From an uncultured Campylobacter sp. (GTDB lineage: Bacteria > Campylobacterota > Campylobacteria > Campylobacterales > Campylobacteraceae): a stretch of 19,870 nucleotides of DNA. The position numbers were made by a program, and so were the translations under genes. Positions 10,688 to 18,620 of this stretch are shown here, in pieces. The stretch's first letter is position 1; each line of letters opens with the position of its first letter. The notes under the pieces were generated by a model that worked only from the letters and a program-made list of their open reading frames with translations, was not told the origin of the DNA and did not search any database. Location of the stretch: NCBI RefSeq assembly GCF_937949835.1, contig NZ_CALEDC010000187.1:1-19870 (forward strand). Reading direction: 5' to 3'.

Positions 10688-13597
10688 TTGAAAAATTTGC
10701 CCTCTAAAAATCTTTTTGTCTACACCAGCTCGCGTGCGCTACGCGCGGCGCTGCAAGGCGAGAGCGGCGGCGTGCTGGCGCCAAGGATTACGTTGGCGGA
10801 ATTCTACGAAAAGGCGCTTTTTGTGCCGGATCTTGTCGCTTGCGGCGAGATAGATCGCGCGCTTTTTATGAAGCAGGCAGTGAGCGAGAGCAAGCGCGCA
10901 GGCGAAAGGCTTAAATTCCCTAACGAGCTTTACGAGTTTATGCGCAACCGCGAGTATCTTTTCGGCTTTTTCAAGGAGCTTGCGACGGAGCGCGTAAGTA
11001 TCGATGCGCTCGATCTTAGCGACACCTATGCGTGGTATGCCGAGCATTTTGAAATTCTGCGAGAGCTAGCGGGGGCGTATGCAAGGATTTTGCGTGAGCA
11101 TGGATTTTACGACGAGATCACGCTACCCGCGCTTTATGAGCTAAACGAGTCCTATCTGCGCGGATTTGAGCGGATAGAAATCAACATCGACGGCAATCCT
11201 AGCGCATTTGAGTTCGAGATTTTTAAGCGCGCTGCAGAGCTTAGCGAGGTTGTGTTGAGCTTTAGAGCCACGACTTTAAATTCTAAGCCCGTGCGCACGG
11301 TGGAGGAGCTTCGCGGCATAAGCCTAGAGCCAGGTTTTGCATACCGCGTAAATCTTAGTACGGGTGAAATTCTAAGCCGCGAGCCGCTAAGCGTGGGCGG
11401 AGCGGTTGTGTGTAGAGGCTTTGAGCTGCGAAGCTTGCAGGCGAGCTATGTTTTTGAAAAAATTTCATCCTTTGTGCGCGCGGGCATTGCGCCGGAGCGC
11501 ATCGCGGTGATTTTGCCCGACGAGAGCTTTGCCGGCACACTGCGGCTTTACGACGAGCGCATCGCAAGGGCTCGCGGTTCGCACAGGCTGCTAAATTTTG
11601 CGATGGGAGAGAAGCTTAAAGATAGCCTATTTTACGTAACGCTAGAGAAAATTTCGCAGTGCTTAAAAGAAGCGCGCACGCCGAAATTTGGCGTAGATTA
11701 CTGCGCATTTAAAAGCCCGGAGGGAGGATTCTTGAATACGGAGGATTCTGCGGTACAGCAAAATTTAGCGCTTGGGAATTTCGCTTTGGAGAATTCTATT
11801 TCGCAAAATTTTACACAGCAAGATTCCGCGCCTGATTGCGAAATTTTTTCAAATTCTAAAACGGATTTAAATTTTATGTCTGCAGGGGCGTTTGAAAATA
11901 CGGAAAATTTTGAAATTCTGCGTGAAATTTCGGCAGAACGCGCGAATAGCGCGGAAGAGCAAAGCTTTTCGCTAGATCTTGCAGAGTTGCAAGAGCCCTT
12001 GGAGTGTGCGCAGCAGCGCGATTATTCGGCTCGTGCAAAACAGCAAGAGCTTTTAAAGCAGCAAAAGAGCCTACGATACTCTATGCAACTGGAGCATATA
12101 GAGCTTGAGGAGGAAGATAGGTATTCAAAAAGCCCTGAGCGGCGCGATTGCTTTAGGCACTCTAAAATGCACGAGGGTGCAGATGAATATCCGCAGCGCC
12201 CAAACCCGCAGGAGCTTGATCTGTTTTTTGCGAGTGTGGGCGTGGATGAGGCGCTTTTTGGCGAGTTCGTGCGCGATTTTGCAAAGCAAGTAAGCTTCGA
12301 GCATTTCGAGGCGTTAATTATCAAGCTCGCCTGTTTACCTAAAATTAGCGACGCGCTGCTGCAAGAAAAGCTAAAAGAGCCGCTATATCTAATTAAAATT
12401 TTACTTCGAAAATTTAAGGACGAAAACCTAAGCTTAGGCAATCTGATCGATCTTTTTTTGTTAGAAATTTCGCGCATTAAGCTTGATGATGTTCGTGGCG
12501 GAAAGGTCACGGTAATGGGGCTTTTAGAGAGCCGCGGACTGCAATTTGACGGCGTGATAATCCCCGATTTTAACGATGATCTGGTGCCTAAGCGCAGTAG
12601 CGGAGAGATGTTTTTAAACTCTGCTTTGCGCGCTAGAGCAGGGCTCATCAGCCATGCAGACCGCGAAAATTTACAAAGATTTTACTACGACGGCTTGCTA
12701 AGAGGCGCTAAAAAAAGCGCGATTTGCTATCTGCAAAGCGTCGAGAAATTGCCTTCGCGGTTTTTGAAAAGCTTTGAAGTGCAACAAGACGCGGAATTTT
12801 CGCAGGAGGATTATTTGCGGCTTTTTGGGCGGGAGGAATTTAAGCCCGCCTTATGCGGACAAGAAGACCCCGTGGCTCGCCATGATTTTTTTGCCGAGGA
12901 GCTGTCGTTTTCGCGGCTGGATACGTTTTTAGAATGCAAGAGGAAGTATTATTACCGCTACGTTTTCGGACTGAAGGAGGGGCTAAAATTTGGCGAGGAT
13001 AATGCGCTTTTGGGCAAAATTTTACATACGAGTTTTCAGCGTTTATATGAGCGAGCGGGGATGAAATTTAGCATGGAAAAATTTCGCTTTATTTATTCGC
13101 AGCTCGCGCGAGAAGCGGGCATCGCGCGCTTTGATGCGGAACTTGAGTTAAAATCGGTAGAAAAGCTAGCTAAGCTTTTGAAAGAGCATGAGCAAATTTG
13201 GAGCTTTAGCGGTAGTGAAGTATCGCTAAAAGGCGAGCTTGACGGAGTGCGGCTGAGCGGGCGGATCGACCGCATCGACGAAGATAAGGCAGGGCGGAAG
13301 TTTATCATCGATTACAAACGTGGTTCGGCTAAAAAACATATGGAAAAATTCCAGCTTACGTTTTATCGCGCGCTTTTAGCCCAGGAGTGCGAATGCGCCT
13401 ATCTGTCGCTAAAAGACTGCGCGTTTGCGGCTCCTGGCGACAAAACGCCTAGCTTAGAAAATCTGCGCGAGACGCTAAGCTCTATCGGCAAGGAATTTGC
13501 AAGCGAGGTCGCTTTTACGCGCACGGAAGCGGTGCAAAGCTGCGAATACTGCGATTATAAAATCATTTGCAAGGGGCAGATCGATGGCAAAATTTGA
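10688..13597 (+). CDS. addB: AddB subunit of the AddAB helicase-nuclease
   Basis: Subunit of the complex that resects double-strand DNA ends for RecA-dependent repair. 969 residues from TTG 10688, chosen for AAAGGA six bases upstream; the frame is open to TTG 10634 but that overlaps the promoter. The N-terminus opens LPSKNLFVYTSSRALRAAL with no Walker A loop. The central region has MGLLESRGLQFDGVIIPDFNDDLVPKRS. The C-terminal PD-(D/E)XK nuclease has His780, Asp861 in GRIDRID and DYK 875-877. Four cysteines fit the AddB iron-sulfur cluster: Cys750 (FLECKRKYYYRY) and Cys952, 955, 961 (CEYCDYKIIC). Residues about 335-505 form a Gln/Glu/Ser/Asn-rich low-complexity stretch that looks inserted; from memory C. 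jejuni AddB is nearer 790 residues. The 3' end overlaps addA by 14 bases. Confidence 0.92.
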   Translation: MKNLPSKNLFVYTSSRALRAALQGESGGVLAPRITLAEFYEKALFVPDLVACGEIDRALFMKQAVSESKRAGERLKFPNELYEFMRNREYLFGFFKELATERVSIDALDLSDTYAWYAEHFEILRELAGAYARILREHGFYDEITLPALYELNESYLRGFERIEINIDGNPSAFEFEIFKRAAELSEVVLSFRATTLNSKPVRTVEELRGISLEPGFAYRVNLSTGEILSREPLSVGGAVVCRGFELRSLQASYVFEKISSFVRAGIAPERIAVILPDESFAGTLRLYDERIARARGSHRLLNFAMGEKLKDSLFYVTLEKISQCLKEARTPKFGVDYCAFKSPEGGFLNTEDSAVQQNLALGNFALENSISQNFTQQDSAPDCEIFSNSKTDLNFMSAGAFENTENFEILREISAERANSAEEQSFSLDLAELQEPLECAQQRDYSARAKQQELLKQQKSLRYSMQLEHIELEEEDRYSKSPERRDCFRHSKMHEGADEYPQRPNPQELDLFFASVGVDEALFGEFVRDFAKQVSFEHFEALIIKLACLPKISDALLQEKLKEPLYLIKILLRKFKDENLSLGNLIDLFLLEISRIKLDDVRGGKVTVMGLLESRGLQFDGVIIPDFNDDLVPKRSSGEMFLNSALRARAGLISHADRENLQRFYYDGLLRGAKKSAICYLQSVEKLPSRFLKSFEVQQDAEFSQEDYLRLFGREEFKPALCGQEDPVARHDFFAEELSFSRLDTFLECKRKYYYRYVFGLKEGLKFGEDNALLGKILHTSFQRLYERAGMKFSMEKFRFIYSQLAREAGIARFDAELELKSVEKLAKLLKEHEQIWSFSGSEVSLKGELDGVRLSGRIDRIDEDKAGRKFIIDYKRGSAKKHMEKFQLTFYRALLAQECECAYLSLKDCAFAAPGDKTPSLENLRETLSSIGKEFASEVAFTRTEAVQSCEYCDYKIICKGQIDGKI
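11761..11835 (+). repeat. Degenerate 15-nt tandem units inside addB
   Basis: Five consecutive 15-base units begin at 11761, 11776, 11791, 11806 and 11821 with AAATTT, GAATTT, GAATTC, AAATTT and AGATTC. By hand, units 1/2 and 3/4 each agree at 9 of 15 bases. The reading frame gives the pentapeptides QNLAL, GNFAL, ENSIS, QNFTQ, QDSAP. The spacing is seen directly; a common origin of the units is inferred. Confidence 0.55.
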
Positions 13598-16502
13598 AAA
13601 TTATCTGGCGCTTGAAGCAAGCGCAGGCAGCGGCAAGACCTTCAACCTCGCGGTCAGGTTCATCGAGCTGGTGCTAAAAGGCGAGCCGATCAATGAAATT
13701 TTAGCGCTTACCTTCACCAAAAAAGCGGCCGCCGAGATGAAAACGCGCATCGTGGAGAAATTTCAAAATTTGCTTATCGCGCGCGACGGCGCCCTCGTGC
13801 CGAGCCCCGAGCTAGCGCAAATTTGCGAGGATCTAGATATGAGTGCGGATGAGGTTTTGGCAGCGCAGCAGCGCCTACTGCCTAAATTTTTAAGCGAGAG
13901 CCTAAACGTCTTTACCTTCGATGCGTTTTTTGCAAAGGCTCTGCGCTCATTTGCGTTAAACAGCGGCATCGATCCCGGTTTTGAAAACGATGAAGGGATT
14001 TTGAGTGTGCAGCAGGCTGCGTTTTTAGGCGCGATTTGTAAAAACGAAGCGCTATTAAGAGAGGTCGTGGATTATGTAAGCGACTCAGGAATGACAAAGA
14101 ACGAGTTTTTAAATAGCTTACAAAGCATTTGGAGAGGCGATATAAGCATAAATCCGCCCACGTTTCCTGCAAGCTCGGCGCTAGCAGAGATAAATGAAAT
14201 TTTATCCTGCTTGCAAAAAGCGGCGAGAGATGCGGGCGTAAGCGCTGGAGCCGTAAATGGGCTAAGCCCTGTTAGCGATTTGTCAAAATTATCTTCGGGC
14301 TTCATTCTTTCGGCTCTTGCCAACGGCAGTTTCGATTATCCGCGCTCACAGCTTAAAAAAATTTCGCATCTTGACGGTGAGCTAGCAAGGCTAAAAGACG
14401 CTATAGCTCGCGAAATAGCGTGGATGGATGCGACATATGCGGCTAAGCTGGCAGGACTAATTAAAATTTATGCCGAAGCGCTTAAATCGGTGCAGCGCAA
14501 AAGTGGCAAGCTTACGTTCGGTGATGTCACCGCAGCCGTGCACTCGCTGTTAAATCCAAGCGCAGAGGCGTTGCAGGGCAATCGCGAGCTTTTGTATTTC
14601 AGGCTCGATTCTAAAATCACGCATATTTTAATCGACGAATTCCAAGATACCGACATTTGCCAGTATGAAATCATGCTGCCGCTAATCTCTGAGGCGCTTG
14701 CTGGCAAAGGAGCGGAAGAGCGCTGCGGCAGCTTTTTTTACGTAGGCGATAAAAAACAGAGCATCTATAAATTTCGCGGCGCAGAGAGAAAAATTTTTGA
14801 TATTTTGCGCGAGCAGTTTAGTCAAATCAAAACGCAGAGCCTGCCGCGCAATTATCGCAGCTTAAAACTCATCGTAAAATTTGTAAATGAGATCTTGCGC
14901 GATAAATTTGCGTCTTATGAAGATCAAATCGCAGCAAATAAGCTAGATAGCGATCTGCCCGCTTCGGTGCTGCAAAAAATCAAGGATTATCCTCTTTCTC
15001 ATCCACAAATGCCGCTATTTGAGGTGCAAAGCGACGATTACGGCTACGTAGCGGCATTTTCATACGACGACGTGCTAAAGGGGGCTGCGGAGCAAGCGCG
15101 CAGACTTGTTGAGGAGTGCGGCGTGAGAGCTGATGATATAGCGATTTTGTGTTGGAAAAACGAGCACGTAAGCGCGCTAAAAGAGATGCTATCGGAATTT
15201 TGCGAGGTTTGCAGCGGCTCAAACAAGGCTCTGCGTTGCAGCGAGCAGGTAAATGCCGTAATTCAATACGCGAAATTTTGCGTAGGTGGCGATGAAATTT
15301 ATCTGCGAAACGCCGAAGTGATTTTGGGTAGGCGGCTTAAAAAGATAGCGGTCGATCTGCATAAAAACGCGCAAAAAACGGCAGAATTTATCGCTAGCGC
15401 GCTGAAATTAAATTTTGTCGATCCGGATCTATTGCTATTTTTTGAGACGCTGGCAAAATTTAATAGTTTTAGCGAGTATCTGTTTGCAAACGACGAAACG
15501 GAGGTATTTGCCAAGGAACAAAGCGGCATTAAAATTATGACCGTGCATAAGTCCAAGGGGCTTCAGTTCCCACACGTAATCGTTTGCGACCGCATCGGAG
15601 GAAAAGATCGGGGCGAGAGCTCAAAGCTCGCGACGGACTATGATTTCGCCACGCATAAGTGGAGAATTTTTTATAAATTTGCGAGCAGAAAGAGCCTGGA
15701 TACGGAATTTGCAGCATTAATGGATGAAAACGATCGCTCTGCACATGAAGAGGATATAAATAAGCTCTATGTGGCATTTACCCGCGCCGAACGCTCGCTC
15801 ATCATCGTAAAACGCTCCGAGGCAAAAATAGATCAATACAATTATAGCTTTTTTTCGCCTTACGCCAAAAAGACCAAGGGCGCGGGCGTCGTGGAGTGGC
15901 TGGATATCCCGGATTTTCAATACGGCTACGTAATCCCAAGCTCCGTAAAATCAGAAGAGAAACCGCCGCGCAAAAAGATCGCGCTCATAGCGGGCGAGCC
16001 TCAAAGTGCGCAAGAAAAAGCAGGTTGCGGCGAAACGGAGGCGCTAAGCGCGATATATTTCGGCGAGGCGCTGCACTATGCTCTGGAGATGAGCGAAGGA
16101 TTTGCAGCGGATGAAATTCTACGAGGAGTAAGCCTTGCTAGAGGTCGCTACGCTAAATTTTTAAATGATGCGGATTTCGAAAATATCGCGGCGCGGGCAC
16201 TAGGACTAAGCAAAAACGAGGAATTTTTAGCTCTGATAAAGGGCGCTCAAGCTTATAAAGAGATGCCGATCAAAAGCGCGGAGGGTGATCTTTTGCGCGT
16301 GGATTTGGCGTGCTTTGGGCAGGATGAAATTTTGCTTTTTGATTACAAAAGCTCCGAAAAATACCTCGCGCAAAACAAAGCTCAAGTGGCGCGGTATAAA
16401 AGCGTGATCCGCGAGTTTTATCCGCATGCGCGGGTGCGCGCCTTCGTGCTGGCTCTCGAAGCTGCGGGCGCTAGGCTGATCGAAGTGAATGAGGAGGGAT
16501 GA
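13584..16502 (+). CDS. addA: AddA subunit (RecB-like helicase-nuclease)
   Basis: UvrD/RecB-type helicase with a C-terminal nuclease; AddB's partner in double-strand-break processing. 972 residues from ATG 13584, which has AAGGGG at 13571-13576; the frame continues upstream but lies within addB. Motifs in order: Walker A ASAGSGKT (12-19), Walker B IDEFQDTD (350-357), GDKKQSIYKFRG (388-399), LPRNYRS (420-426), TVHKSKGLQ (653-661), LYVAFTRAERS (728-738). The nuclease domain shows His831 (EALHYALEM), Asp907 (LLRVDLACF) and DYK 920-922 (LLFDYKSSEK), so both helicase and nuclease residues are intact. It overlaps the addB stop by 14 bases. The stop codon runs into an AAATTTTAAAATTT palindrome. Also annotated as RecB-like helicase in the genus. 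Confidence 0.95.
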   Translation: MAKFENYLALEASAGSGKTFNLAVRFIELVLKGEPINEILALTFTKKAAAEMKTRIVEKFQNLLIARDGALVPSPELAQICEDLDMSADEVLAAQQRLLPKFLSESLNVFTFDAFFAKALRSFALNSGIDPGFENDEGILSVQQAAFLGAICKNEALLREVVDYVSDSGMTKNEFLNSLQSIWRGDISINPPTFPASSALAEINEILSCLQKAARDAGVSAGAVNGLSPVSDLSKLSSGFILSALANGSFDYPRSQLKKISHLDGELARLKDAIAREIAWMDATYAAKLAGLIKIYAEALKSVQRKSGKLTFGDVTAAVHSLLNPSAEALQGNRELLYFRLDSKITHILIDEFQDTDICQYEIMLPLISEALAGKGAEERCGSFFYVGDKKQSIYKFRGAERKIFDILREQFSQIKTQSLPRNYRSLKLIVKFVNEILRDKFASYEDQIAANKLDSDLPASVLQKIKDYPLSHPQMPLFEVQSDDYGYVAAFSYDDVLKGAAEQARRLVEECGVRADDIAILCWKNEHVSALKEMLSEFCEVCSGSNKALRCSEQVNAVIQYAKFCVGGDEIYLRNAEVILGRRLKKIAVDLHKNAQKTAEFIASALKLNFVDPDLLLFFETLAKFNSFSEYLFANDETEVFAKEQSGIKIMTVHKSKGLQFPHVIVCDRIGGKDRGESSKLATDYDFATHKWRIFYKFASRKSLDTEFAALMDENDRSAHEEDINKLYVAFTRAERSLIIVKRSEAKIDQYNYSFFSPYAKKTKGAGVVEWLDIPDFQYGYVIPSSVKSEEKPPRKKIALIAGEPQSAQEKAGCGETEALSAIYFGEALHYALEMSEGFAADEILRGVSLARGRYAKFLNDADFENIAARALGLSKNEEFLALIKGAQAYKEMPIKSAEGDLLRVDLACFGQDEILLFDYKSSEKYLAQNKAQVARYKSVIREFYPHARVRAFVLALEAAGARLIEVNEEG

Positions 16503-16515
16503 AATTTTAAAATTT
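16502..16515. repeat. AT palindrome at the addA stop
   Basis: AAATTTTAAAATTT, a perfect 14-bp palindrome starting at the last base of the addA stop and identical to the core of the palindrome after purA (7148-7161). GATGAAATTT occurs twice around it (16498-16507 and 16517-16526). No T-run follows, so a termination role is only possible. Confidence 0.5.
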
Positions 16516-16547
16516 AGATGAAATTTGAGCGCAGATAGATTAAAGAC

Positions 16548-16587
16548 AGCTTAAATTAAGCTATACGTAAGGATATTTCTATATAAT
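16548..16587 (+). promoter_or_regulatory. rplM-rpsI promoter with a dyad
   Basis: A consensus -10 TATAAT lies at 16582-16587, giving a start near 16594 and a leader of about 24 bases. The dyad AGCTTAA-A-TTAAGCT (16548-16562) covers the -35 area and could be a regulator site, or simply chance in AT-rich DNA. The -10 is well supported; the dyad's function is inference. Confidence 0.6.
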
Positions 16588-16617
16588 CACAGCTCAAATT
16601 TTAATAAGGCGGAAACC

Positions 16618-17043
16618 ATGACAGAAATTACAAAGCCTAGCGAAGTTAAGCGCGACTGGGTCGTTATCGACGCGACCGACAAAAGATTCGGTAGGATGCT
16701 TACCGAAGTTGCGGTATTGCTACGCGGCAAACACAAACCAAGCTACACTCCAAACGTGGATTGCGGAGACTACGTCGTTATCATCAACGCTTCAAAAGCC
16801 GTATTTACCGGCAATAACAAAGGCGACGACAAGCTTTATCACAGCTACTCGGGCTATTTCGGAAGCGTAAAGAGCGTGAAATTTCAAGACCTGCTTAAAA
16901 ACAATCCCGCAAAACTCTACAGACTTGCGGTTCGCGGCATGCTTCCTAAGACGAAGCTCGGCAAGGCGATGATCAAAAAGCTATTCGTATATGAAGGCGG
17001 CGAGCACCCTCATACTGCGCAAACAACTAAAAAAGGAAAATAA
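16618..17043 (+). CDS. rplM: 50S ribosomal protein L13
   Basis: Early-assembling protein of the large ribosomal subunit; 141 residues, the usual length. Diagnostic segments are [48 protein letters not shown], the [11 protein letters not shown] segment, and [29 protein letters not shown] perfect TATAAT lies about 30 bases upstream and AAGG sits ahead of the ATG. rpsI follows after two bases, the standard rplM-rpsI operon. It shows none of the low-complexity insertions found in the neighbouring addB and HAD genes. Confidence 0.99.
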   Translation: MTEITKPSEVKRDWVVIDATDKRFGRMLTEVAVLLRGKHKPSYTPNVDCGDYVVIINASKAVFTGNNKGDDKLYHSYSGYFGSVKSVKFQDLLKNNPAKLYRLAVRGMLPKTKLGKAMIKKLFVYEGGEHPHTAQTTKKGK

Positions 17044-17045
17044 TC

Positions 17046-17435
17046 ATGGCGACAATTTATGCAACCGGAAAGAGAAAAACTGCCGTAGCTAAGGTTTGGG
17101 TAAAACCTGGAAGCGGCAAGATCGTAGTAAACGGTATGGATCTAAACACCTGGCTAGGCGGTCACGAAGCGATCAAACTAAGAGTCGTTCAGCCGCTTTT
17201 GGCGACTAAGCAAGAGACCTCAATGGATATCACCGCGCAGACTTTGGGTGGCGGATATTCAGCTCAAGCGGATGCGCTAAAACACGGAATTTCAAAAGCA
17301 CTTGCGGCTATGGATAAAGATTTTAGAGCGGCTCTTAAGCCAAAAGGTCTGCTAACTCGCGATAGTCGCGTGGTCGAGCGAAAGAAATTCGGTCGCCGCA
17401 AAGCGCGTAGAAGTCCGCAGTTCTCTAAGAGATAA
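17046..17435 (+). CDS. rpsI: 30S ribosomal protein S9
   Basis: Small-subunit protein whose C-terminal tail reaches the P-site tRNA; 129 residues, normal. Recognised by [26 protein letters not shown] at the start, the [20 protein letters not shown] segment, and the basic tail [16 protein letters not shown] with the invariant terminal SKR. AAAGGA at 17032-17037 lies within the end of rplM. The operon appears to end here, since a hairpin begins six bases after the stop. Confidence 0.99.
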   Translation: MATIYATGKRKTAVAKVWVKPGSGKIVVNGMDLNTWLGGHEAIKLRVVQPLLATKQETSMDITAQTLGGGYSAQADALKHGISKALAAMDKDFRAALKPKGLLTRDSRVVERKKFGRRKARRSPQFSKR

Positions 17436-17440
17436 TGTTT

Positions 17441-17478
17441 TTTACAAATTTGTGGCGAAATTGTCGCAAATTTGTAAA
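17441..17478 (+). terminator. Hairpin between rpsI and cadF
   Basis: TTTACAAATTT (17441-17451) pairs with AAATTTGTAAA (17468-17478), an 11-bp stem. GCGA (17455-17458) pairs with TCGC (17464-17467) around an AATTG loop, with GTG bulged on the left. A T-run stands before the hairpin rather than after it, so on this strand it is an imperfect terminator. Confidence 0.5.
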
Positions 17479-17494
17479 TTCTTTAAAAATTTTA

Positions 17495-17503
17495 TGGTAA
17501 TAT
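17495..17503 (+). promoter_or_regulatory. cadF: cadF promoter -10
   Basis: TGGTAATAT gives an extended -10 (TG, then TAATAT at 17498-17503), placing transcription start near 17510 and a leader of about 25 bases. TATAAC at 17509-17514 is an alternative, but would leave almost no leader before the AAAGGA at 17523-17528. Confidence 0.45.
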
Positions 17504-17534
17504 CGAATTATAACTTTATTTGAAAGGATGTTTA

Positions 17535-18554
17535 ATGAAGAAAGTTCTACTTGCATTAAGCTTGTGTGCATCCAGCGCATTGTTCGCTAGCGATGCTGAT
17601 TATCACTGGGAGATTACCCCTACTATCGGTGGAATGACTCATGAGGGCAATATGGATTTGGATTCGAATTTTATGTTCGGTCTACGTCTTGCCAAAAATC
17701 TACAAGATTCGTTTATCGATCAAGTAGAGGTTGGTTTTGATTACTCTCGCAATATTGGCGTAGAGGATTTAGCTCACAGAGTAGGCAACGATAAGCCTGA
17801 CGCTAAATACTATCACATCAATGCTGTAAAAGACTTGGTAAATTTTACCGATAATTTCAAATTATACGGCTTGCTAGGTCTTGGCTATATGGATTACACT
17901 AAAGACGTTTATAACGATGGCGATCAAGATAGCGGCTTCGGTCAATACGGCTTGGGTCTAAAATACTACATTACCGACAATTTTGCTACAAAACTTGAAG
18001 CACGCGATGCTATCAGATTTGACGACGGCAACCACGTATTGTTCTATACTCTAGGCTTTGCAGTTGATTTTGGCAAGAGATATGCTGACGCAGCTCCAGT
18101 TGCTCCGGCTCCTGCAGGTTGCAAAGACGCAGATAACGACGGCGTATGCGATAATGTCGATAGATGCCCGGGTACACCTGCTGGCGTAGTTGTAGATGAA
18201 TATGGCTGCGAAAAAGTTATTAGATTAAATTTGGGCGTAAATTTCGCTACAGATAGCTCAAAAATTTCTCCTGAGTTTATGAACCAGATCAAAAACGTAA
18301 GCGACGTGCTAGTAGCTCACCCTGATTACAAAGTAATCCTAGAGGGTCACACCGATAGCACCGGTTCGAATGCATATAATCAAAAGCTTTCCGAGCGCAG
18401 AGCTGCTGCAGTTGGAGGTGCGCTTAAGAGCTTCGGCGTAGATGCTAGCAGAATCACCACTGTAGGATACGGCGAGACTAAGCCTATCGCTACAAACGCT
18501 ACTAAAGCAGGCCGCGCTCAAAATAGACGCGTTGATGCTAAATTTAGAAAATAA
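17535..18554 (+). CDS. cadF: CadF-like OmpA-family outer-membrane protein
   Basis: Outer-membrane porin-like protein that anchors to peptidoglycan; the C. jejuni homologue CadF binds fibronectin. 339 residues from ATG 17535 (AAAGGA at 17523-17528, six-base spacing). The signal peptide MKKVLLALSLCASSALFA is probably cut before SDADYHW. Residues about 19-185 form an eight-strand-type barrel of alternating aromatic strands, followed by a Pro/Ala linker (APVAPAPAG). A TSP3-like segment (CKDADNDGVCDNVDRCPGTP, 196-215) and the OmpA C-terminal domain (about 232-339) follow, with Asp274 in GHTDSTGS and Arg289 in LSERRA for peptidoglycan binding. Its place after rplM-rpsI and before a HAD phosphatase matches cadF in C. 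jejuni. The FRLS tetrapeptide of C. jejuni CadF is absent, so adhesin activity should not be assumed. Confidence 0.88.
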   Translation: MKKVLLALSLCASSALFASDADYHWEITPTIGGMTHEGNMDLDSNFMFGLRLAKNLQDSFIDQVEVGFDYSRNIGVEDLAHRVGNDKPDAKYYHINAVKDLVNFTDNFKLYGLLGLGYMDYTKDVYNDGDQDSGFGQYGLGLKYYITDNFATKLEARDAIRFDDGNHVLFYTLGFAVDFGKRYADAAPVAPAPAGCKDADNDGVCDNVDRCPGTPAGVVVDEYGCEKVIRLNLGVNFATDSSKISPEFMNQIKNVSDVLVAHPDYKVILEGHTDSTGSNAYNQKLSERRAAAVGGALKSFGVDASRITTVGYGETKPIATNATKAGRAQNRRVDAKFRK

Positions 18555-18572
18555 TCTTTTCTAGATCCACAT

Positions 18573-18599
18573 AAGCGGAGCTTCGGCTCCGCTTTTTTT
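18573..18599 (+). terminator. cadF: Intrinsic terminator after cadF
   Basis: AAGCGGAGC, the very stable UUCG loop, GCTCCGCTT, then a run of T to 18599. A GC-rich 9-bp stem with a T-tail is a textbook Rho-independent terminator, the only one of this kind in the window. It begins 19 bases after the cadF stop. Confidence 0.95.
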
Positions 18600-18620
18600 A
18601 TATCCAAATTAAATTTTAAA

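Noticed and set aside
12022..12648. 208-codon minus-strand open frame opposite addB
   Set aside because: Ser/Arg-rich shadow of the well-supported addB coding frame, with no motif; addB's codon phase explains it.
13497..13583. 29-residue N-terminal extension of AddA
   Set aside because: Lies inside addB's nuclease and cysteine codons; ATG 13584 has a good ribosome binding site and begins the family's usual N-terminus.
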